This document shows positions 25,021-33,976 of a stretch of 40,829 nt of DNA, one piece after another; the first letter of the stretch is position 1, and the number at the start of each line of letters is the position of its first letter. The stretch is from assembly GCA_903834925.1 (NCBI GenBank), contig CAILLA010000198.1, positions 1 through 40,829 of the forward strand, in the 5' to 3' direction. The notes beneath the pieces are model-generated. The model was given only the letters and a program-made list of their open reading frames with translations, was not told the DNA's origin and searched no databases. The DNA is from an uncultured Schlesneria sp. (GTDB lineage Bacteria; Planctomycetota; Planctomycetia; Planctomycetales; Planctomycetaceae). Made by a program: the position numbers and the translations under genes.

Positions 25021-26562
25021 ATGATCGCAAGCCCGTTTGTTCGCCTTCACTCCGATGACAATATCGCTGTCGCGGCTCGACAAGTTCCGCTCGGAACGTC
25101 GTTCCAGTTCAACGGAACGGGCGAGATTTTCTCACGCGAACTGATCGACATGGGCCACAAGATTGCCCTTCGCTCTCTTGAAACCGGCCAGCCCATTAAA
25201 AAGTTTGGGCAAACGATCGGCTATGCTTCTCAACCAATCCCCCAAGGGACCTGGGTCCACGTCCACAACGTAACAGCAGGTGAATTAAGCCTCGACTACG
25301 CATTTTGTTCGGAAATCCCACCCGAACCAACGCCGATCACTGGACGGACATTTCAAGGATACCGACGACAGAACGGTAAGTTCGGGACGCGGAACTATAT
25401 CGGGATCGTGTCGACAGTGAACTGCTCGGCGACGACATCCAAATATGCCGCAGATAAATTCAATGCCGAGCTACTTGCTGACTTCCCGAACGTCGATGGT
25501 GTCGTACCCCTGATTCACAAGGGGGGCTGTGCGATCCAGTACGGTGGTGAAGACCATCAGCAGTTGACCCGTACGCTGGCCAACGTCGCTCGTCACCCGA
25601 ATATCGGAGCCTACATCGTCATCGGCCTCGGGTGCGAGACGGCACAAGCGTCGTTCCTGATGGAAAACGGCGGCCTGCTGCAACTCGGAAATTCGCCGTC
25701 GCCCAATCAACCGCTGGTGATGAATATTCAAGAGCAGGGGGGTGTCGCGAAGACGGTCGCGCGTGCCGTCGTTCAAATTCGTGAAATGCTGCCCGAAATC
25801 AATCGGGCACGACGCGAAACAATTCCCGTTTCTGAGCTCATGCTGGGTCTCGAATGCGGTGGCAGCGACGGAAACAGCGGGACCACCGCTAACCCCGCCT
25901 TGGGCTATTGCAGTGACATGCTGGTCGCAGCCGGGGGAACGTCAGTCCTGACCGAAACGCCCGAGATTTACGGCGGCGAACATCTTTTGACCCGACGTTC
26001 GGTCACCAGAGAAGTCGGCGAAGCACTGCTGGAACGAATTCGATGGTGGGTTGATTACACCGCCAAATTTGGCCAGCGGATCGACATCAATCCCTCCGTC
26101 GGCAACAAAAAGGGTGGCCTGACCACAATCTACGAAAAGTCGCTGGGAGCCATCGCCAAGGGCGGAACTTCTGCCTTACGCGGCGTCTATCAATACGGCG
26201 AAGCGATCAATCAAAAAGGCTTTGTCATCATGGATACGCCTGGCTACGACCCGGCATCCGTCACAGGCCTGGTCGCGGGTGGTTGCCACGTCGTCTGTTT
26301 CACAACGGGCCGAGGGAGTTGCTTCGGTTGCAAACCAGTCCCTACGATGAAGATTGCGACGAACACCCCGATGTACGATCGAATGATCGACGACATGGAC
26401 ATCAACGCCGGCAAAATTCTGGATGGCGTTTCACTGGAAGAAGTTGGTCGCGAGATTTTTGAAGAAGTGATCGCGGTCGCCAGCGGCAAGAAAACCAAGA
26501 GCGAAGCCCAAGGGATCGGCGACGAAGAATTCCATCCCTGGACCTACGGCCCGATTACGTGA
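25021..26562 (+). CDS. uxaA: UxaA-family dehydratase (altronate/galactarate dehydratase type)
   Basis: This encodes 513 residues. The N-terminal SAF-type domain (about 1-95) contains AVAARQVPLGTSFQF and GTWVHVHNV. The catalytic UxaA/GarD part has GTRNYIGIVSTVNCSATTSKY, LIHKGGCAIQYGGED, VIGLGCETAQASF, LGLECGGSDGNSGTTANPALG, ETPEIYGGEHLL, TTGRGSCFGCKPVPTMKIATN and DDMDINAGKILDG. Enzymes of this family dehydrate sugar acids such as D-altronate to 2-keto-3-deoxygluconate using a divalent metal. The exact sugar acid cannot be set from sequence, so the symbol is by family. The downstream SDR gene starts 14 bases after this stop and may belong to the same pathway, although it lacks catalytic residues. 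Confidence 0.92.
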   Translation: MIASPFVRLHSDDNIAVAARQVPLGTSFQFNGTGEIFSRELIDMGHKIALRSLETGQPIKKFGQTIGYASQPIPQGTWVHVHNVTAGELSLDYAFCSEIPPEPTPITGRTFQGYRRQNGKFGTRNYIGIVSTVNCSATTSKYAADKFNAELLADFPNVDGVVPLIHKGGCAIQYGGEDHQQLTRTLANVARHPNIGAYIVIGLGCETAQASFLMENGGLLQLGNSPSPNQPLVMNIQEQGGVAKTVARAVVQIREMLPEINRARRETIPVSELMLGLECGGSDGNSGTTANPALGYCSDMLVAAGGTSVLTETPEIYGGEHLLTRRSVTREVGEALLERIRWWVDYTAKFGQRIDINPSVGNKKGGLTTIYEKSLGAIAKGGTSALRGVYQYGEAINQKGFVIMDTPGYDPASVTGLVAGGCHVVCFTTGRGSCFGCKPVPTMKIATNTPMYDRMIDDMDINAGKILDGVSLEEVGREIFEEVIAVASGKKTKSEAQGIGDEEFHPWTYGPIT

Positions 26563-26576
26563 TCGAGAGTTTTGCC

Positions 26577-27350
26577 ATGGATCTACAGCTGTGCGGGAAA
26601 GTCGCAATTGTCACCGGTGCTAGTCGAGGCATCGGAGTCGCTATCGCTCGAACGCTTGCGGGCGAAGGGGCAAAGCTCGTTCTGGCGGCGCGCACACGAG
26701 AACAACTTCAACAAGCCGCCGCTTCCTGCTCGACCGAAAGTTTGATCCAGGAAGTCGACTTGCGACAGCCGAGCGCTGCCGAATCAGTCGTGGCTGCCAC
26801 ACTTGCACGGTTTGGACGGATCGACATCCTGATCAATAACGCTGGTGCGACGAAGCGAGGTGATTTCCTCGAACTGTCCGACTTCGACTGGAGTGACGGG
26901 TTTGACCTGAAGTTTTTCGGAGCGATGCGGCTGTGTCGCGCCGCCTGGCCGCATTTGCGTGACAGTCATGGGACAATCGTCAACATCGTTGGCGTGGGCG
27001 GTAGGACACCAGGCGCAGATTTCAGTATTGGCGGGTCAGTAAATGCGGCACTGCTGAATCTGACAAAAGCACTTGCCGACCGAGGCATTATCGAAGGTGT
27101 GCGAGTCAACGCAGTCAATCCTGGTGCGACAATGACCGATCGGCTCCGAAGCCGACTGCAAAGTCTGGCCGACGAACAATCGATTGATGAAGCCAAAGCC
27201 GCCTCTCGAATGGCCAAGTCACTCGGAATAGGCCGATTCGCATCGCCTGAAGAGATTGCGAATGTCGCGGCGTTTCTCGCGTCACCCTGTGCCGACTATT
27301 GCCAGGGAACGATCATCGACGTGGACGGCGGACAGACACGAACGTTGTAA
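26577..27350 (+). CDS. SDR-family protein lacking the catalytic tetrad
   Basis: This encodes 257 residues. The Rossmann nucleotide-binding motif TGASRGIG (13-20) and the NNAG motif (87-90) are intact, and the C-terminus ends with IIDVDGGQTRTL, typical of SDR folds. The active site is not: by alignment to NLTKALA, the YxxxK positions are Gly152 and Asn156 (GGSVN), the catalytic Ser position is Gly139, and the Asn position is Lys112. It therefore should not be a normal dehydrogenase; it may bind a nucleotide without redox chemistry or use a different mechanism. The ATG at 26577 is preferred; an in-frame GTG at 26559 overlaps the previous stop. It is co-directional with, and probably coupled to, the UxaA gene. 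Confidence 0.88.
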   Translation: MDLQLCGKVAIVTGASRGIGVAIARTLAGEGAKLVLAARTREQLQQAAASCSTESLIQEVDLRQPSAAESVVAATLARFGRIDILINNAGATKRGDFLELSDFDWSDGFDLKFFGAMRLCRAAWPHLRDSHGTIVNIVGVGGRTPGADFSIGGSVNAALLNLTKALADRGIIEGVRVNAVNPGATMTDRLRSRLQSLADEQSIDEAKAASRMAKSLGIGRFASPEEIANVAAFLASPCADYCQGTIIDVDGGQTRTL

Positions 27351-27366
27351 AAAATGTCCTGTAATT

Positions 27367-30300
27367 TCATTCCTTAATCGCCGTTGAAACGTCACCCACG
27401 TTGATTGATTCGCCTTCTTGAACTTCAACGGTGGGCAACCGGTCTTGCGCAGTCGCAAGATGTTTCATTGGATCTTGTGTGGTCAGATAGTGCTGGCCTG
27501 GTCTGACGAATCGAATTTCAAAATTTCCGCTGGCATCACTTCGTCCGACGGGGTTGTCTTGGCGACCGTCTCGATGATCGACAGCGATACTGTAAATAAC
27601 CGCTCGAACGAGTGGCGTCCCAGACTTGTCGACCAGACGTCCGCGAATGGTTGCAGGGCGACTGAAACGAAGTTCGAGGTTTTCGATGGTTTGCCCGGGT
27701 TTGGTTTCGAGCAGCGGACTGACGGCGCAACCCCAGCGATATTGCAAGTCATTGCCAATCGAAATCGATGCGAATCGTCTTCGTTGTTCCATCACAAGCA
27801 GATTGTACTGACCACCTCGGCTTGGCGGAAAATGCCCCTGAAACTTCCCTTCAGCATCGGTGGAAAATTCAAATCGATCGAATCGCCTGTTTGAAGTTTC
27901 TTGTTTGGGACGAATTAGCTTCAATTGAGCATCGGCGACAGGATGACCTTCCGGGTCCAGTACTTGACCCCGGATGTTGACCGCAGGTTCCAACAGGACG
28001 GTCGCTTCAACAACGCCCGGCTTCAAAACAAACGACATCGACGACCTGTCAATCATGGGCGATTGCCCCTTGGTCGGCACATTCCGTTGATTGGCGTTCT
28101 TCCATTTTGGCGATGCGTCGTCTGACCAGAATCCGGAATACGCATTTTCGTAGATCCCGAAGGACATTTCGCCAGCAGGCAATAAGGGAATCGTGATCAT
28201 CCCCTGTTCGTCTGACACAGGATATCGATCCAGTTGCTCGTCAGTGCTCGGCACCAGATGGACCTTTGGAACAGGTAACCTCGTAATACTGTTGATAAAT
28301 CGACAATGAAGCTCGCAGCTCGGCTCAAGCTGTATGTCGAGCGACTTTGTTTCCTGCGAAAGAATACTGAGCATCGGCCGAGCTGACCTTGAATCCGCTT
28401 CGTCATCCTCCACATCGACATCGGACTGTTTATCGGATTTCGGAAGCCAGGTAATCGCATCACGAGAATTGTCGCAGACGAGATGATGATACCCCGCTTC
28501 CACAAGCAATTGAAAATGCCCCCTGGCATCGGACCGGGTTTCATAAGTAGCCGTAAAGTTTTCCTGAAAGTCGTCCATTTGAACTTCGCGATAGCTGCGA
28601 ATGTTCGCATTCACGGCGGGCGTACCGTCTGGGTTACGGATCGTCCCTTCGATTCGCGTCTTGTTTCCCATCGTCACGGCCTTTTCGCGGCCGTCGAGTG
28701 AGATTTTCACGTTTGTCGACGCATATCCGGCAGCAACGAACCGAACGGGAAAGCTGATCGCCTCGGGACCACCGACCATTTCCTCTTCGAACTTGTATTT
28801 GAACCGACCTTCAGCATCGGTCACGATTCCCATGGAATCGTCTTCGCAGAGGATCACTTTGACCCCGCCAATTGGCTGACCTTTGTCGTTGGTGACTCGG
28901 CCTGATAACAGGCTTCGATCCAAAGTTCCTTCAGATTCGTGATCGGGTTGTCCCGCCAAACCGGATAAGGCCGACGGTTTCATCAAATCGGTGATCGGCT
29001 TCATTCGGACGGTAATTGATTCCGTTCGCTCATGTGAAAGCTTCGCAACCAGAAGTCCGAATTGGTAGTACTCTGCACCCTGACCCTCAGCATTCGAAAC
29101 AGCAACGTAGCGTTCGTGTGAAACGCTAAATAGGGCTTGATGTCCCACTTCCGATGCATTGGTCGGAAGAGGCAATCCCGAGACAACCGCAATTCCAATT
29201 TCGTTTGTGATTGCAGTATATTTGTCTTCATCAAACGACGCAGTTGATTTCCAATCTCGGTCACCCGTCAAAAGATGTCGTCTGATCACTGTCGCGGTGT
29301 CTGAACCATGACCGAGGAGGCTTGATCCCCAATTGTGCATGTTGTGGTTCGGCCAAAAGCTGACTTTTGCCTCTGGCAGGGGATTGCCTTTTTCGTCACG
29401 TACGATCACTTCGCAGGAGGTCGTCGGTTCCATCGCAATTGTCGTCTCGATAACAGCAGCATTCAGTTCAATGAATTGCCCCGAAACGGAACAAGCACCG
29501 GGATCGGTCCCCTGAAGCCCTGTGATTTGATGTGCCTTGGCATACGCATTCACTTCTTGTTTTGAAGGCGATCGAGAGACCCAGCCATCACAAATCGCGA
29601 CCAACTGCAACGTCTTCACCTGGGGAACAGATTCGATCGCAAACGACCCATCGGCAGCGACGTCGACAGCGATTCCCCAGCCAACGGTGTTGTCCCGATC
29701 CGATCCTTCAATCGTGGCCCCAATGATTCGTCCCTTTTTCACGGGACGCGGAACATCGTCGCTCAAACGGCCTTCAATCCTGATCCCCGGCTTCAAGGTG
29801 ACGTCGAGTTCAATCGGATTTCCGGCAAGATGCTGAAGATCAATCACATTGCTGAACAAGACTGGGCCACCATCAGGAACATGAACAATCCTCATCAAAC
29901 GCGAAGGCTTCGGCCCCGTTAAATCGACTCGCGGAATCGTCAAAATACCGTCAGCCTGGTCAAAGGATTCAACCGATTGCGCAGAGAACATCGGATAAAG
30001 ATCATTCAACAGATCTGGATGATCCGTTCGATGAGCACTCACTCGAATCGACGTGGAATCTGACAGGACAAGACGCTGGTCACTGACGATCTGAACCTCT
30101 TGCGACCAGATCGGATGATTCGGATGATCGATCCGTAAGGCAACCCGGGGGAACTGAACCTGATGAGTCTTTTGGTGAAACGAGCTGATTTCCGCTGGGA
30201 AACTGATTTTGACCAGACCTTTAGCGTCAGTTATGCCGCCAGGCATTTTTTCTTCGCCAAAATAAGCCCCATTGAAACTCCAGGTTTTGACTTTGGCTCC

Positions 30301-31617
30301 TTCAACCGGTTTCCCCTCGGTCGTCACAACGGTGAATAGAAAATCGAGAGTTTTTTCTGGTTCGCCGACGGTTCGTCGAGTCGCGTGACCAGCCGGATCA
30401 TTTGTTACAACGGAGTCCGATTCAGGCTCGCTGTCATTGGGCTGTGATACCTGGATTGGAGCCGCAATCGCGCGATCCAATCGGACAACAGCCGATCCCA
30501 ACAATAGCACACTAACCACCGCCGCCATCGATCGCCGAATCCACGGTGACGGTTGAGTCCGCAGTGATCGATCAGCAGCGAGAATCCCATCAACCCGATC
30601 TTCCAGGCGATTATTTTTCTTTAACATTCCCAATCCTAGCACCATGCCCTCCCGCCATCGGTTGGCAACAGCGAACTGAAGCAGCATTTCGGAATAGAAA
30701 ATGGGAGATTCTTCAGCCAGTACAAAGTTATCGCAAATTTCTTCCCGAAGCCGCCGCAGTTCTGACGCCATCATGAGAACCAGCGGATGCCACCAATAAA
30801 CCGCGACAACACATTTGAGCAACAACTCAAACGCCAGATCACGTCTGCGAACGTGCCCATATTCGTGGAGTAACCCCGCTCGAAGTTGTGCGTACGACCC
30901 GTCAGCGAGCAGGCAGTCCGGCACGATGATCTTTGGCCAGATCATTCCACAAACCACCGGAATGTCGACGGAGCGACTGGTCATCAGAGCGGCTTGTTTG
31001 CGGAGACCGACTCGGCAAGCGGCCCACTCATTCAAGGCGACGTGAGATTCGTTCGTCACCAACGAAGAGGAATTCATCAATGCGCCAGTTCTCCAAACCG
31101 CAAGGCCAATTCGCATTAAATTCCAGACAAGCCCAACCAGCCAGATTCCGATCAGGAAATGAATCCACCCAAAATCCTTCGTTGCGAAAGGGTCTGCTGC
31201 AGTTGATACAGGTCTTTCTGGAGCCGTAATAACGATATCCGATTCGCGAGATTCCATCGCGATGTCAGAGTCTTCGACAGCCGGGAAATGATCAAAAGAA
31301 CGATCATTCGCTACGACAGGAGGACGTGAACGAATCACATCTGGACGCGGTAGCATTCGAGGCTTGTTCGCTGAAACCACCGACGTTTCTGTCGATTGGA
31401 CGGTGCTGGTACTCGGAAGTACCGCAACGGACCATTGCCACGGCTGCGTGATTGTTCGAGCGACCGGGATCATCGGCCATATCGCGACGATCACAAGTGC
31501 TGTTCGCCAGACCAGATCGCGCGATGTCCGATGCGACATCAGAAATCGGCAAGCAAACCAGGCCATCACCAGAACGACTGTGATCCCCGAAAGGGTAAAC
31601 TGAATCTGTGACAACAT
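27367..31617 (-). CDS. M56 (BlaR1-like) membrane metalloprotease with carboxypeptidase-regulatory repeats
   Basis: This encodes 1416 residues. The N-terminal 350 residues form the BlaR1/MecR1-type peptidase M56 membrane domain: several membrane segments and the zinc motif HEYGH (251-255) within LLHEYGHVRRRDLAFELLLK. RRLREEICDNFVL supplies the third ligand region. A membrane segment near RRSMAAVVSVLLLGSAV follows. The remaining 1000 residues are extracytoplasmic repeats of carboxypeptidase-regulatory-like beta-sandwiches (for example VTTEGKPVEGAKVKTW, VTNDKGQPIGGVKVILC and VLDPEGHPVADAQLKLI), not the penicillin-binding sensor of BlaR1. The ATG at 31617 has a perfect aggagg 3 bases upstream. 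It follows the BlaI gene by 90 bases on the same strand, so it should be a sensor-protease that inactivates that repressor. Confidence 0.92.
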   Translation of the reverse strand: MLSQIQFTLSGITVVLVMAWFACRFLMSHRTSRDLVWRTALVIVAIWPMIPVARTITQPWQWSVAVLPSTSTVQSTETSVVSANKPRMLPRPDVIRSRPPVVANDRSFDHFPAVEDSDIAMESRESDIVITAPERPVSTAADPFATKDFGWIHFLIGIWLVGLVWNLMRIGLAVWRTGALMNSSSLVTNESHVALNEWAACRVGLRKQAALMTSRSVDIPVVCGMIWPKIIVPDCLLADGSYAQLRAGLLHEYGHVRRRDLAFELLLKCVVAVYWWHPLVLMMASELRRLREEICDNFVLAEESPIFYSEMLLQFAVANRWREGMVLGLGMLKKNNRLEDRVDGILAADRSLRTQPSPWIRRSMAAVVSVLLLGSAVVRLDRAIAAPIQVSQPNDSEPESDSVVTNDPAGHATRRTVGEPEKTLDFLFTVVTTEGKPVEGAKVKTWSFNGAYFGEEKMPGGITDAKGLVKISFPAEISSFHQKTHQVQFPRVALRIDHPNHPIWSQEVQIVSDQRLVLSDSTSIRVSAHRTDHPDLLNDLYPMFSAQSVESFDQADGILTIPRVDLTGPKPSRLMRIVHVPDGGPVLFSNVIDLQHLAGNPIELDVTLKPGIRIEGRLSDDVPRPVKKGRIIGATIEGSDRDNTVGWGIAVDVAADGSFAIESVPQVKTLQLVAICDGWVSRSPSKQEVNAYAKAHQITGLQGTDPGACSVSGQFIELNAAVIETTIAMEPTTSCEVIVRDEKGNPLPEAKVSFWPNHNMHNWGSSLLGHGSDTATVIRRHLLTGDRDWKSTASFDEDKYTAITNEIGIAVVSGLPLPTNASEVGHQALFSVSHERYVAVSNAEGQGAEYYQFGLLVAKLSHERTESITVRMKPITDLMKPSALSGLAGQPDHESEGTLDRSLLSGRVTNDKGQPIGGVKVILCEDDSMGIVTDAEGRFKYKFEEEMVGGPEAISFPVRFVAAGYASTNVKISLDGREKAVTMGNKTRIEGTIRNPDGTPAVNANIRSYREVQMDDFQENFTATYETRSDARGHFQLLVEAGYHHLVCDNSRDAITWLPKSDKQSDVDVEDDEADSRSARPMLSILSQETKSLDIQLEPSCELHCRFINSITRLPVPKVHLVPSTDEQLDRYPVSDEQGMITIPLLPAGEMSFGIYENAYSGFWSDDASPKWKNANQRNVPTKGQSPMIDRSSMSFVLKPGVVEATVLLEPAVNIRGQVLDPEGHPVADAQLKLIRPKQETSNRRFDRFEFSTDAEGKFQGHFPPSRGGQYNLLVMEQRRRFASISIGNDLQYRWGCAVSPLLETKPGQTIENLELRFSRPATIRGRLVDKSGTPLVRAVIYSIAVDHRDGRQDNPVGRSDASGNFEIRFVRPGQHYLTTQDPMKHLATAQDRLPTVEVQEGESINVGDVSTAIKE

Positions 31618-31707
31618 GAACCTCCTGTTCCTGATGGCAAACGACGAGATGAACAAAACACGGCGAGGTTGATATCCCTCTTGAACCAACGACCTGATCG
31701 CAAAAAA

Positions 31708-32100
31708 TCAATCCGGCTTCTTTTTGGCCTCGTCAATACGCTGACGGATGCGTTGGGCTTCATCGGCTGAAACACCGCGACCTTCCAGCAGTGCCATCAC
31801 GAGCGAATCGGCAGAACCACCGAAAACCGTGTCGACAAACTGCCGGGCGATCTCACTGAGTGTTTTTTTCCGGGAAACAACCGCCTGATACAGGTCGGTA
31901 TTCCCCACGCTTCGCTTGGAAAGCCAGCCACGTTTTTCGAGCCGGTCCATCACCGTCAACACCGTATTACGAGCCACAGGCCGTTTCGTTGCGATTTCCT
32001 GCCAGACTTCAGAAACGGTGATCTCACGATGCTGCCAGATAATCTGCAGGATTTCTAATTGAGAATCCGAAAGCGGCGGACGAGTCTGTTTACGCGGCAC
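31708..32100 (-). CDS. blaI: BlaI/MecI/CopY-family transcriptional repressor
   Basis: This encodes 130 residues, typical for BlaI. The winged-helix domain is in the first 80 residues: LSDSQLEILQIIWQHREITVSEV, ATKRPVARNTVLTVMDRLEKRGWL and DLYQAVVSRKKTLSE. The C-terminal part, FVDTVFGGSADSLVMALLEG, forms the dimerisation helices. The start is GTG at 32100 with aggagg 6 bases upstream. It heads the leftward operon with the M56 protease, which by analogy cleaves it upon sensing a signal. Likely binding sites are the GTAGG/CCTAC elements just upstream. It may also affect the divergent NRPS genes, which begin 315 bases away. Confidence 0.93.
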   Translation of the reverse strand: MPRKQTRPPLSDSQLEILQIIWQHREITVSEVWQEIATKRPVARNTVLTVMDRLEKRGWLSKRSVGNTDLYQAVVSRKKTLSEIARQFVDTVFGGSADSLVMALLEGRGVSADEAQRIRQRIDEAKKKPD

Positions 32101-32130
32101 TTCACCCTCCTGGCAAAATCAACGACAACG

Positions 32131-32155
32131 GTAGGAGACTACCTACTGTCGTAGG
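32131..32155. promoter_or_regulatory. Operator-like GTAGG/CCTAC array upstream of blaI
   Basis: Three alternating half-sites lie in 25 bases: GTAGG (32131-32135), CCTAC (32142-32146) and GTAGG (32151-32155). Each adjacent pair forms an inverted repeat. Position between blaI and the divergent NRPS starter, and the TAC/GTA core seen in BlaI operators, suggest autoregulation by BlaI and possible control of the NRPS genes. Confidence 0.55.
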
Positions 32156-32414
32156 TGACGTCAATCCGAAACTTTCTGGTACAACTTTCATTGCTGCGGC
32201 GATGTCAGCAAAACAGGCATTTCCATCTCGAAAATCATTCGTAAGTCGTATCGGCCACGACTTCGCCGTTCACATTCTTCTCGCTCAGTAAATCTGGCAA
32301 TCGAAGTACTTTGACTATTTTCTTGAATCACGGGATATTGAGATGGCTTGAAGGCCGAACTCCGCTTTTTTGAATTCAAGATTCTGAAGAAAGAGCCATT
32401 GCCGAGACCACTGA

Positions 32415-33959
32415 ATGCAGACTCCCACCATAGAAGCTGACACGCACAACGAACAAACAATCTGGCGACTTTTGGCCAACTGGTCTGCGGAAACGCCGGA
32501 TGCTCCGGCACTGTTGACTCCGCGTCCTTCAATCGGAACCGGATGGTTTACATTTTGGGACGAGCTTTCCAGTACGTTCGATGAGACGCTGCTACCGCAG
32601 AGCACATCGCCCGCGCTGCTGCTGGCAACTTCGGGTACCACGTCCCGTCCCAAACTCGTGCCGCTCAGTCAGGCAAATTTATGTGCATCGGCCCGACACA
32701 TTGCCCATACGCTTCGATTGAGCCCGGAAGATCGTTGCCTGAACGTGATGCCACTGTTTCACGTCCATGGTTTGATTGGTGCCGTCCTTGCATCACTGAG
32801 CGCCGGAGCCAGTGTGGTCTGCACCACGGGTTGGGATTCTCAATCATTTTTTGAATGGCGGAAGCTACCAGGCATTTCGTGGTACACGGCGGTTCCGACA
32901 ATTCATCAATCGATCTTAAGTGCGGCAGCCGAGCGAGGGAACACGATCGAACATCGATTGCGATTCGTCCGGTCGTCGTCTGCGGCGCTGCCGACGGCGG
33001 TATTCGACGCCCTGGAGTCGTTATTTGGTGTCCCGGCGATTGAATCGTATGGGATGACGGAGGCCTCGCACCAGATGTGCAGTAATCCACTTCCACCCGG
33101 GATCCGTAAGAAAGGGTCGGTGGGTCTCCCGGCTGGACCTGATGTGGTCATCCTGAATGATGATGGCAAGTTGCTGGGCGCAAACCAGAATGGCGAACTG
33201 GCGATTCGCGGACCGAACGTCACGGCTGGCTACGTCGACGCCCCTGCAGCGAACGCAGCGTCCTTCACCAACGGCTGGTTTCGGACCGGAGATCAAGGCT
33301 ATCGCGATGACGATGGCTATTTCTTTCTGACGGGGCGACTTAAAGAACTGGTCAACCGTGGTGGCGAGAAAGTCACGCCGCGCGAGGTGGATGAAGTCTT
33401 TCTACAGCACCCTGCCGTCGAGCAAGCCATCGCGTTTGCAATACCCCATCCGCGACTGGGTGAAGATCTTGCCGTCGCCATTGTGCTCCGCAAGCACGCG
33501 ATCGCCGATCAACGCGAGTTACGCGAATTTGCACTCGACCGGTTGGCACCTCAAAAAGTTCCCAGCCGGATTGTCTTCGTTCCGTCGATTCCGAAAGGTC
33601 CTACGGGAAAACTGCGGCGGATCGGGTTGCACCAGGCACTGGTCGATTCACTTAAGGTGGAATTTCTGCCACCCGAGTCGTCAGCCGAACTGGCCATCGC
33701 CAACGTTTGGAAAGCGATCTTGAACTGCGATGGAATCGGTCGTTTCGATAACTTCTTTTATCTTGGAGGTGACTCGCTTCTCGCAACACGAGTCCTATCG
33801 CGTCTATCGGAGATGTTTGAAATCGAGTTGCCTTTGGGCACACTTTTCCGACATCCCACATTAGAAGAGCTCGCTCAATGCATTGAAAACATCGTTTTGG
33901 AGCAGATCGAATCGGACTCTGATCACGACAATCTTTCGAACGCAGTGTCAACCGCCTGA
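32415..33959 (+). CDS. Stand-alone adenylation-carrier (A-T) protein with shortened A domain, NRPS loading
   Basis: This encodes 514 residues. The adenylation part resembles acyl-CoA synthetases of the oxalate-CoA ligase (PCS60) type: LLATSGTTSRPKLVP (69-83), MPLFHVHGLIGA (112-123), WYTAVPTIHQ (156-165), SYGMTEASHQM (211-221), GWFRTGDQGY and the catalytic Lys399 in GPTGKLRR. A carrier domain follows (about 423-495) with FFYLGGDSLLA; Ser454 should receive phosphopantetheine. In relatives the SGTT motif lies near residue 160-180, not 73, so about 100 residues of the N-terminal subdomain are missing. The N-terminus still matches the family (IWRLLANWSAETPDAPALLTP), indicating an internal deletion. 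An in-frame TGA immediately precedes the ATG, so no longer start exists. It should load a carboxylic-acid starter for the synthetase 17 bases downstream, if active. Confidence 0.88.
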   Translation: MQTPTIEADTHNEQTIWRLLANWSAETPDAPALLTPRPSIGTGWFTFWDELSSTFDETLLPQSTSPALLLATSGTTSRPKLVPLSQANLCASARHIAHTLRLSPEDRCLNVMPLFHVHGLIGAVLASLSAGASVVCTTGWDSQSFFEWRKLPGISWYTAVPTIHQSILSAAAERGNTIEHRLRFVRSSSAALPTAVFDALESLFGVPAIESYGMTEASHQMCSNPLPPGIRKKGSVGLPAGPDVVILNDDGKLLGANQNGELAIRGPNVTAGYVDAPAANAASFTNGWFRTGDQGYRDDDGYFFLTGRLKELVNRGGEKVTPREVDEVFLQHPAVEQAIAFAIPHPRLGEDLAVAIVLRKHAIADQRELREFALDRLAPQKVPSRIVFVPSIPKGPTGKLRRIGLHQALVDSLKVEFLPPESSAELAIANVWKAILNCDGIGRFDNFFYLGGDSLLATRVLSRLSEMFEIELPLGTLFRHPTLEELAQCIENIVLEQIESDSDHDNLSNAVSTA

Positions 33960-33976
33960 TATCGAACGAAGACACC

